In this document: one piece after another, positions 39,901 through 51,900 of the stretch
Position numbering within the stretch: position 1 is the first letter of the stretch
Layout: each line of letters opens with the position of its first letter
Origin: Liolophura sinensis
Taxonomy: Eukaryota > Mollusca > Polyplacophora > Chitonida > Chitonidae
Length of the DNA: 64,000 nt
Reading direction: 5' to 3'
Assembly (NCBI RefSeq): GCF_032854445.1
Contig: NC_088302.1
Span: 18,841,338 to 18,905,337 of the forward strand
Program-made: the position numbers and the translations under genes
Notes under the pieces: generated by a model
Seen by the model: only the letters and a program-made list of their open reading frames with translations
What the model was told of the DNA's origin: nothing
Databases searched by the model: none

Positions 39901-42900
39901 TTCTCCTCTCTTGTGGCTCTTTGACATTTTATTTTAGAAGAGCGTAATTAAGTTCTTTGACCATTTATTTTCTACCTCTTAAAAATTTATTTTATGGAAA
40001 AATACTTTCATTATAAAGCATTGAAATTTGCCCATTGTGTTTTTTATGTGGAAAGCGACAAGTACTGAAGACAAAATTGAGTAAGGTTAACAATATTAGC
40101 TACTATTATGATGGTTTTATGAAATTGGCCTGTTTGTCTTGTTACACATTAATTATTTAATGACTATGTGGATCCAGGGCTGGAAAGAAACAACAATGAA
40201 TGTTATGGAGTGTTTGGAAAATTTGAAGCTTTTCCAGATGAAAATGACTTCATAAGTTGAAAAACTTTGATTGATTTTCATCAACCTTTAATGGGTATAT
40301 GACTGATGTGTTGTCAAGTAGAAAATCTTTGTTAATTTCTATAATGCTTGCCTCCTATAACATGAAAACACTCCTGCTATGAGGCAAATGCGGTATTTAA
40401 GAAAGCTTATAAAATTTGTATGCTAGTTCAACATTGCTTTTTAACAAATAGGATAATGGATAACATGACAGAGTGCTCTTATGTAATGGTAGACCAAGTG
40501 GAAGCAGCAGAGTGGAAAAAAGTATTGTAGCTATATTGTCACTAAGCCAGCATAAGAAGACATAAGAAAAGGTGTTAATCAAAAAACATTTAAATTATTG
40601 ATAATTTTAGGAAATTATGAATGTGGTGTTAAAAGGAACCCTTGCTCCTCGCCACATTTCTCCTGAAAAAAAAAAAAAAAAACAAACAAAAAAAACCCCC
40701 AAAAAGAACAAAACAAAAGAACATCATACAGGCACATTAGACATTAATAAAAGATTTCACATATTTTAATAGCTTTTCTGAATGGTTGCATTTTAATATT
40801 TTGTATGGAATTTTAATATGGATCCCAGTGGCAGTGAATGTTTGTTGCTTACCCCTTTGAGTAATCCAAGACTGTGGGTTAATTTGACAACAGCCTGCGC
40901 GACCATTGCTGTCATGTGACCACTCTACCACAGCTTTTGGACAGGGATATTGAGTGATGATAGGAGATGGGTTTAAGGTCATAATGACCGGCTAGTTTGG
41001 AATTCATGATAATTATGCCTGTTTTGGAATGTCACGTGGAGTTCATGAGTCGTAGGTGTGGGGTTTGGGGACTTTTGTCAAGAGTGGTTAAGTCTCAATG
41101 GGCTATTAATGAGGATAAATGTCGCCATTCGATTGCATCATTCAGGATCATTTCCCACAAGGACTGCAATCGGTTATTGGATTATTGGACAACATCATTC
41201 ATAACTTGCTCCTTATGTTTGTCAAAGTTTAGTGTTACTTTCAAAGGTTATGTTCAGGTTACTATGTATGGGGATGTCCGCATATCTTTAGTAGTACATC
41301 GGCTTCACTGCTGACTATATTTATAGTGCCGCCTCACTAAAACATACTGTATTTGCTTTAAAAATAAGTCGCCCAAAGAAATTTAAATGTAGGTGAATAC
41401 AGGTCAGGAAATATTACCTTTGATGCTGAAACTTACATTTTTCCAGCAGGACGTTATTTCAACTTTTCCAATCAAACCTCAAAACACATTTCTAAGAGGA
41501 ATAGAACTCTCAGAATCAGGTAAAATAAGTAACTTCACCATGAACAAAATATTAGGTCATTTATAGTCTGCCATTCGATAGACACAAGACATAAGGCCCA
41601 CTTGTGACTCCATAAGTCATTTGCAGTCTGCCATTCCATAGACACCAGACATAAGGCCCACTTCAAGTGACTCCAAGCAAGGAAGTACCTGTGCACTTGG
41701 GTGATTACTACTTGGCCTACATATCCCCTTTACCATGTTTATGTGAAGAGGGCTAAGGAAGGAAGTGCCATAATTGCCAGTTTAAAGTCTTTTTCATGGC
41801 CTTTGACTTGGAACTGAATGTGGACAATCCTGTGTGTGAAGCGAACACTCTTAATATTTTGTGTGTATTGACATCTGGTTGCTCAGTGACTTCCTTAAAC
41901 ATACTTAGACGTACCAGAAAGATTTGGCATAAAATCCACTTTCACTAATAAAATCAAATTTACTGTATGGACTTTTAATTAGGATCCCTTTGGCAGTGAA
42001 TGCATGTCGTTTAATCCTTTAAGCAAACCAACTCTGCCACAACTTATGGACAGGGATATTGAGTGATGATAGGAGAAGGGTGTAATGTCATGATGACCAG
42101 TCGGTTTGGAATCCTTGATAGTTGAGCTTATATTGGAATGTCTCTTTCTGTATTTAACGAGAATATCTCTCTACAAAGGTATAGCCTCTTCAATTTATGA
42201 AGTTTAGGAAGAGGTAATGGTGCACACATACAGAAAAGACATGTGCATGTGTGCTATATCCACATTATATTATATAATCATTACAAATGGTGAAAGCTGT
42301 ATGGTGGAGATATATGAACAAACAAAAAACTATTTCTGTCTGATATGGTTACTGTGAATCTTCGACCTTTTCAATCACTAAAGCACTATTTTCAGTACAA
42401 TTTATGTGTACAATTATTTTGAAAAAGATGCTAAAAATGATTTTGTTTGTGTAGTTAAAGATGCAAGCTTCAAATGTGCAGATCATTTCTCTATACCCCA
42501 TAGTTCTCTCAGAATGATTTAAGATATTGGTTGCAGAGGCAGTTAAAAAAGTTGAAGAATTAAGGCCCTGGTATCTGCAAGCTTGCATCTTTTTGAATGT
42601 ACAAGGTTTATGATGTTAATCGTACTCGTGGTGTTATGTTCTGATATAACTTGTCAAACATGATTGAAACGATCAACTACTCTGTCACAATATGTCCATA
42701 CAGATCAATCAGTGAGTGTGATCAGTCAATGGACGCTTTGATCAACCTGAATTATTGTTAAATTCTCTTACTGTGACTGATTTATAAATGTCTGTCAGCC
42801 TTCTTTGTTTGACAATAAATGAAGGTAATTAAAGAATTAATGGTCAGTGGTGAATCAATATGCTAATTATAACTCCTAGTCTAGGTTTAACAAGACTTTG

Positions 42901-45900
42901 ATATTAAAGTGTGTCATTAACAAATTCTTCTCCTATTTTCCATTTTATTCATTTATACATTAAATGCCTCAGAAAAAATGTTTCTCAAATACGATGAGAT
43001 AACCCCCTAGCTGAACCTGTGATCTCAATTAAACTTCCAGCTAATTAACTACTAATGGATTATGTTTTATTCCAATTCACCCTAGTAAATCACTAAGGGT
43101 TCGGAGGCCTGACCATGTTTTTAATCCTTAATAATAATCGCCGTATATGCAGAAAAGAATATTTATTTTGGTACTTAAGCTAGTCATCATCCTAACTTCC
43201 AAACAAACTTTGAAGTACTTTTTTCTAATCATATAACTCTCTGAATCAGGCGAAATGTAAAACTTAGTCAATGACCAAATTTTATCTTTGTTCTGTAGAA
43301 TCATTTAGAATGTCTTAATCTCATACATTTAGGTGTGATCTATATCTTCGGCCACATTTTAGGTACTTGCTCGAACCAAGTAGTTATGCCAGTTTGCCAA
43401 AGTGAATCATCAATGGTTAATGGTCTATTTTTTTTTGCGCTCACAAATAGTTGCCACAGATTGCCACAGATTGCCACTGACCCAACTTATTCCCTTCCTT
43501 GCCCGTTCTACCTTCAGACAAAAGAACCTCTCTTTTAAACAGCTGCTTAACTCTCATACATATTTCAACAGAGACCTGGATTACCGGTCATCCATTGCTT
43601 ACATGGCCAGCTTGTAAGGCTTGACTTGAAGAATGAATTCACTTTTAGAGCCAACTCCTCCACAAGTAATAGTCGCCCTAAAATTGCTGATTATTCCACC
43701 AGCATATTAATGACCTTAACCCTGGTGTTGGTTGTCGAATACCCACAGCCAATTGTCTGCCACGATTTTCCGAGTCACTCTCAAGTGTTTTTCCTTCCGA
43801 CCTCTCTTGCATGTCTCTCTCTAGAAGCTGCTAAACAAGGAATGTGTCAATGCTAATATCGGGATAGATTCTGTAAGATAAATGGAACTGTGAGTTCAGT
43901 GCTGGTTTGTATGGCTATTTTTGGAGGCCTGAGGAGGAACGCAGCTCAGATGTAAACTTGACCGTTTTGGTGACCCAATGGTGAGAGTGTCCGCCTTAAA
44001 GTTGGGAGACCCAGGATCAAGCCTGGGTCAAGTCATATTCAAGACTTTAAAAATGGTACTTGTTACTGCTCAGGGATGGGAGGTTAAAGCACAGAAACAT
44101 GACTGGTTGGCATGGGGTGAAAATAATACGACTGGGTGGGTGTCATGTCTGGTGCCTTTGGCATGATAACTTGGCTGCATGGAGGCGTTCTGCCACACGA
44201 AGAGACAGTGTATGTACACACACCTGATGACTCCTCGTCATCATGTGACCTAAAACGTCGCTCATGACATTACTCATCTCTCTTTATGCCTGATTCTGAG
44301 AGCTCTGTGCATTTCAGAAAGTTATTCTTGAACATTGTTTGGAATGTTGGATTGTATTATAGTGGAAAAATGTCATTTTCAACACTGAAAGCAATATTTT
44401 ATGATTTTTTCCTCAAAAAATTTACTTTCTTTTTTGGAGGTGAATATTTAGGTCAAATGTAGTAGTAGACCAAGAACTTTTTAGTGTGGTATCAGCTGGT
44501 ATAAGGTGTCTGTGACAAGGAATGCCAGTGATGCAGCATTATGAACATAATTGCAGTAGGACTGACCTGTATTACACAGTGGCATTAAAGACATGATTGA
44601 ACAGATGAAGAAATCAACAATTCAAATGTGAAGACTGGAGGCTTGTGGATTTAATCTGTTGATAAATGGGATTGGAACAAAATCTGATGCAAGGATGCAA
44701 GTCACCATTCACAAGGAATTTAACTTAATTTTCTGGATCTTTAACTCTTTGTCAGAAAAATTATATTTATTTATTTCTTTGATCCACATGGTTTCCCTCA
44801 CCCATAAATCTTGACTGCCTTTGTGTGAGTGTAACATTATAGAGTTATAGCATAGAGCCCTAATCAAATAAATAAGTAAATAAATTTGTGTCTTTATTGA
44901 CAAGTGATTCTGTTAAATAGATTGTATTGTACTCACACAGACGACACAAAGTCTTCAGTGTGACTGATAACATATGCTTTTTTTTTATTCATCAACTTTA
45001 TCTTTCGCATAGCCACGGGAAAGACAGAAAAAGCAGATGCAAATTTAATTTGTAAAAACACCATGAGGAAGAAATGTTTCCAGGGGAAAGTGTTTTTTTG
45101 TGGTCTGTCTGCTTTGTATTTTCCACAAATATTTTTCCAAGCAGTTGTATCTAGGTGCATTATATATGCTGTTAGTCTGATTGTGTTAACATGGGATAAG
45201 GGATTCAGTAGGCTTGCAGAAGGTTTCATATACAACACAATCTGACCAGAATTATTAGTATTTTTCCATATTCACGGGGCTTGTGTATGTCGCCAGTCTG
45301 GGTGCATTTATTCTCCAGTGACATTATCAAGCTGTCATACATCAATCTGCTCTTGCTTATCTGCTGCTAGGAATTATAGTCTCATGCAGCCCTTCCACCC
45401 CTATGTTGCATAGTGGTTTGGACCGCCTGAAAGGACAACTTGTGTTGACCAAGGAAAATGGCAGCTTGTAATATCAGGAAGTTATATTAATCACAGTGGA
45501 CGTGTAATAATCAGGAGAGAAGGGCATTTTTATAGAGTGAGCAATAAATTACCTACTGTTAAGGCCAAGAGGAGCCATTAGCTTAGCCCAATATTTGTAG
45601 AGAGCTATGATTGAGCCAAGCAGTAAGAGCATATGAGCCGACTGCATTATTACATTAGAGCAGGAAAAATGGGGGTGTAAAAAAAGTCCTCTACTATATC
45701 AAAAGAAATTTGTTCATTTTATTGTATTACAACAATGTTGCTGAATGCTCATTTATTTTTGTGGATTTTTTTTTTGATGAATATTAGTGCTAAATAACTA
45801 AGAAGTTTTTGTTAAGGTTTATTGAAAGTATGCAATTCCCTGTATATGTTAACAGTCAGGTCTGTGTTGTGCTGATTTGTCTTTCGCTTCGCAGTAATGA

Positions 45901-48900
45901 TTTATGAGAATTCTTGGAGAATTATTAAATTCTACAGACGTCTTTGTTTAGCCTGAAATATCCAAAATATTGTTAACAGTGTGTGCAATATAGAATTGGC
46001 TGAAAGTTTTTTTCCATCATTTGAACCTGGGTCCAACTGCTGAAAAGTATAAGTCCTACATGGCTGTGTTGATAAGTGTGCCAGTAGCCAGCCAGTGGTT
46101 TGGTAGTGGTGAGGCACATAAACTAGGCTACTATTATTAATGCTCAACACATCCACAGACCGCTACCATGTTAATTACTAAACACTGTTAGCAGACGAAG
46201 GTTACAGGTAGTTGAGTGGTAGCAGAATATTAGTACAAAGTAAAGGCATCCAGCTTTAATGGAACGTTTGGTCTAGTTTGTGTAGGCCTATAGGGTTTAG
46301 GCTGTTCCAACATGTTTGCCATTTTGTGGTGCAATGTATAGATTCTTATCCTGCACAGCATCGACCCGAAAAGGGAATTCCGATGTTAGTAAATTGATAA
46401 TATCTCTTGGAAAAGTCACTTTCACTGACAATGTGTAGATCTCACTTACAGGCGAATTTGATCTGTCTAATTTAACGGCTGGACGGTGGATTTAAACCAC
46501 GGGAGGTCAGCGCCCGATGCACCGTATAACTTGGACGAGAAACAAGCTAATAGGTGTGATCTGTATTCATTGCTACAAGTAATCGTCTGTACTAATGCAT
46601 AGCCTACCGCGGCACCAGATAGACTCGCTCTTTCTCTACACTATTCCTTCTCCGCCAGCTTGTGGCCACTTTGACTATCAAGGGAGAGGCCGATTGTAAA
46701 AGTCAGTAGTCTTGAGCGCTCTTTATGGCTGATGTGCGAAGAATTTCCAAATTTGAAATGAGGGAACTCCGGCTCCATTCTATTGTGATTTCACATCACA
46801 TTTTGCTTCTTATCATCCTACTGGATCGCTGACAATTGTCCATTTCTATAGACCCACCCTGTATTGGATATAGTTTCACTTGTGGCTCGTACCAATTTCA
46901 TTAAGACAAATTGGTCAATAATTCACCACTTTCCATCTCACTGATTGGCTAAAAGGGACCCGCTATGTTTTATTTCTGCGCGTTATTTCTGACATTTTTC
47001 ATTACACTGCTTCGTTTTATTGTTTCTTTTTTGGTCAGAGCTGAGAATGTCTTGTCAGTTGGGAATCAATCTTTGACCTTAGGTGTGGCATTTCACGGGA
47101 AACTTGTTGGAAAAACTCACAAATTTATGTCTTTGTTGAACTGGAGGGTTTTAAAACATTAGAAAAATGCATTGATGAATGAGTGTGAGGTCACAAGGCA
47201 TGGTTTCACAAGGAAAATTGTATACCATTTTTCTGAACATTCTATTAAGCAGGATGTAATTTAATGACACTAAATGAGAAATAAATTATTGCTAATTGAG
47301 AAATAATTTAATGAATTTGAAGGTTGAAAATGAAGAACAAAAAAGGGAGGTATTAAGGACATTAAGGAAGATAACTGGTTGATAACTGGTTCATTTACAA
47401 TGTAAGATGATATTTGGTTTTGAAGTCATCAAAGCAAGAACATCTGATGCATAATTTCAAGGACGTTTGTGACAAACCAAGCAGTGTCATTACAAGTGCC
47501 ATTTCCAAATCAAATGAGTGTGTTTGCCTATAGCCTGTTATATGATGATGATCAGCCTTATTCCCTGACAAACCAAAATGGAAGCTAATCAAATATAATA
47601 TATAAAAGTCAAAGCTAAGTCTGTATTCAGATATGCAAACTAGTGTATTCGGAATTGACTACTGGTGTACATCTATCCATTATATATATATATATATACA
47701 TGTGTATATCTTATACAGAGGAAATCAATAAATCTTTTGTTTAAGATGTTAACTGATCAATCAATGATACTCAGTCCAATAGAACTTTTCACGAGATTCT
47801 GAGATGTCAACATGAGTTATAATCTGTAAAATGTACACTAAAATCAAACTACCCTCCATGTTTTTCTTGTAATCTGGAAATACGCATCTCAGAAAGTTCT
47901 GACAGACTAATTAACATGGAAATTCACATCTCCGATGATTTCAGATCACAAAGATCTCAAGATGAAGACAGATCAATGGTATCGGGATTTGATCTTGTGT
48001 CCTCACTGCTTTAGACATGTATACTTGTATGTGTGGCGCAAACCAAAGCTGTGTTTCCAGTCTTTTGTAATTTGCCATCAGAGCTTGAAATAGAAACTTA
48101 TGCATGATGTCCTGTAGCCCCTAAGTGTTTGGACGACCTTGGCTTGCAGTTGACCTTTTATCAGAATGACACGGATCTGTCATCCACAACCCTGTCCATA
48201 ATTTCTAGAGTGTCCCTCCCAAGGGTGTGCTCTTTTGTTGCTCCTCTCACTTCCTTCTGTAGCTCTCAAACAGATGCCCTCTTGGGAAATGACTCGCACA
48301 AAATTGCCCATCGCTCGAAAACCTACGCTCTGGGCATATGATAATTTCGGGGAGGCACAAAACAATTAGTGGTAACCTTTAGTGGTGAGTAGCATTCAGA
48401 GTTCATCAAACACTGCAGTTCTCATTTCATCTACATGCATTTCAAAACATCCCTGAAATCATGGAAACAACTTGTGTATCAAAGGCTATGCGTGAAAAGC
48501 AGGAATTTACTATTGTTTTGACTCGCCCATCTCTCACTTTCTCTTTTCTCCAGAATATCTGTCTCTTGTTTTTCACACTGCCTTATAATAAAATCTAGGC
48601 GACGCTTTTTGCATTGAATCCCGTAGTTTACTATGTAGAGTTAATGGAGAATTGAGGTGTTATTCATGTTTTTGTTCGCTGCTACTTAGTTTGTCCCAAG
48701 TGGATCCTACAGCTGCAAAAAGCTTTTTTTTGAGTGGAGTTTAAATTCTGTTGTTCTGGTAAATTTGTGCCGCCTACTGGGACCTTATATTAGCTTAGTG
48801 TCTCTTACACATAAATGCCACTGCATCATGAATATATTCTGTATTATATTGTGGTCCAAATATTTTTTCGTTCATACATATTAGTTGTGAATAAAAAACT

Positions 48901-51900
48901 GCCACATATTTGAAATTGTTTAAACGATTGGTATTAAGATTAATCATTGTGTGTAGATGTTTTTTTTTTTTACTGAGGGAAGAATTCCAACTTTCCAAAT
49001 TTACATGCAATCTGCATATTATGCAGATTGAGTGTTAATTTGGAAAGTTGGAATTCAAAAAATTTTCCTTAATTTTACATAATTGTTTCAAATTCAGTTA
49101 AAAACTTCCGCATATCCAGATGATTTTGGGAGGAATCTGAACTAAATACTGGATAATTTTGGCATTACCTTATTAATTTTTCAACCTTTTGCGCATGAAA
49201 GAGCAACTTTCAGTGCAGTTTATCTACATTTTCAACTTGATTTTGGAGATAAAACCACATTGGTTAGATTGGTCAATTTCAGGGCTTCACAAAAAGTATT
49301 ATTTTATCAGTCAACACAGAATAATGCCTTCAGATATTCTTGAATAAACACCTTGCAAATGTGCGAAAAGGTGGAAAAATTACAATAATATTTTACAATC
49401 ATGGGGTGTTTGATATATGTACGTCTAACATTAAATTTTGTGTATAAAGAATGTCTCATTCATGCATGTGTTTGAATTTATTTATGTGATTGTTATATAA
49501 CAGCATACTCAAGATATTTTTACATATATGATGGCAGCGAGTTTTACAATGGGTGAAGGAAACTAAAGCGCATGGGTGATCCACTCAACCTTTGGCAAGT
49601 GCCTGCTGATCTTTTCCATGGATGACATGTAAATTTAGATAAGACCATAATGGTGGGAGACAAGTGGTCTGAAAATTACACGTATGTTATTCTGTGCAAA
49701 TGGCACTATAAGCATTGTTGATTGCTAAATGTAAGCATTGTTGATTGCTTTCATTGGTTTGAAAGAGCAACTTTCAATGTAATTTATGCACAGTTATCAT
49801 TTGATTTTGGAGACAAAAATCGTTTGGATTGCCCAATTGCGCTTCATAAAAAGTATAATTTTATCATTCTACACACAATAATGCCTTCAGAATATGTCAG
49901 AATCAACACCTTGCAACCATGCGAGATGCACATGTACAGGTTAGTACGAGTTTGCGAAATGCATAAGATTAAAGGACAATAAACAATATTTATGACTACC
50001 AATGATCAGTCTATTGCGGTATTAAGTGACTAAGTTGTTCTACCCAGCCTGCCATTTTAGCACCGCCCTCTCACTGAAATAGCATTTTCATGATCGTTTT
50101 GACGCCCTTGTAAATCACTCTGTGTTCAGTACCAAAAATATTACTTTTGGTTTTGAAACTTATATTTTTCCAGCAGGATATCTAATCTTCAAACAAAGCT
50201 CGGAACGCCTTTCTAGGATCAGTAGAACTCTCTGAATCAAGGAAAATGAGTAACTAAGTAATGGAACAAAGTTTAAGTCAAATGCAGCATTTTTTAAATT
50301 TTTTTTATTTTGGTTGATCAGAGGTGGTGGTGGTGGGGGGGGGGGGTGGGGGTGCATTAAGAATTTGTGGAAACATGCTGAGTAATTTACAAATCCACCT
50401 GTGAATAATGATACTCGCTCTGTCTGGCTACTTTTGCCATCACAAGTGAATTATTCATGACCCCAGCTGCTCAGTATGTATAGATATAGCAGACAATAGG
50501 AAGGATGTCATATATCTAAATGTAAATATCCGTCAGTTATGTCTCATAGTCCTAGACATTTGGCTGCGTTATAATTACCTTATTACATGTACAAGGCATG
50601 GGTGTATAGCATTGACTAGAACTTCTGTAATTAATTCTGAAGAGCGGGAATACTTAGAAATTCTCCATGGAGATTTGTTTGGCTGAAAATTTTTCTTGGT
50701 CTGAAAATCAAAAACCATGACCAGGATTCTTAGAAATCTCTTAAGAAGATTTGTTTTCTCTCTTTTCTGAAGCGCTTTATTGGCTCATTTTGCTGAAAGA
50801 ATTTAGACAGTCATTTGGGCCATATGACTTTAATATGGAAATAGAATGTACTGATGTATACTTTCTTTTATGTTTTTATCAGGTCATATATATGGCTATC
50901 CCTGATTTGAGTCCTCAACCTTTTCACATATGAAAGAGCAACTGTCAGTGCAATTTAGCACATTTTTAGTTTGATTTTGGAGATAAAACTACATTGGATG
51001 GATTGTGAAGTTTCAGGACTTCACAACAAGTGTAATTGTATCAGTCAACACAGAATAATGCCTTCAAAATTTGCTTAAAAAAAGCCTGCGAATGTGCGTA
51101 AAGGTTGCGTAAAGTTACAGTAATCCTCCTTGCTCTGTACATACATCTGACATCTCTTCACTTGAGCTTTACATGTCCCAGTTCTTTATGATCCCACAAA
51201 CAGCTTAAGTGTGTATTACATGCATTGCTGTTCATATTTTTGACATTTTTCTTGGGTAAGACACTTAAGAACTTTAGAACTCTAGTTGAAGGAAAAGGGA
51301 TTTAGTGCATTTCTTAATCTTTGCTTCTAGCATTCATGTCAAAGTATTGTGAGTGCTTTTTGAGGCTGTGCTTATTGGGTTGAAACAGTTGCTGGATGCA
51401 CCATTGGCTGTTTAATAATTAGACCTTCATTTAACACCAAAAGAAGAATATGGGTGACTTTGTGTTTTTGATAGATGATCAATCTGATATTACTTGTTGT
51501 GTGAGCATTAGATTAGTTTCTCTTTGCAAAGTTCATTGGAACATTACGTTGTATCTGCTTGTGGTAATTCGTCTTTGTCCCGCAGGAATTTAAAATCAAT
51601 ATTTGGATTGTGGAATGGCTCCCTAAAGAGCATAAGAGGTTTTGGCTGAACGACCGAATCATCGTACACTGACCAACAATATGGCTGATTTATCTTGGCT
51701 TAAAACTCATCATTGGCTTAGAGAAGACTTTTATGGGAAAGAAATGATTGTTCATGTAGTCGATACTGTTTGCCGTGTGCAGTATTCTTTGACCTCTTGT
51801 AGCATATCACAAGATTTTTTCTGTGGGTTTTCCATCAATAATTGTGATTTTTGTCAGTGTAGAAATTTGGCCTTTGGGGTAAATGCAGTGCCGGAGCTAC

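Noticed and set aside
42349-42588. Coding frame in MITE family E
   Set aside because: The frames in the two copies lie on opposite strands relative to the element and share no peptide.
48982-49056. MicroRNA precursor
   Set aside because: The arms are nearly perfectly paired with essentially no terminal loop, unlike animal precursors. Small-RNA data could reopen the question.
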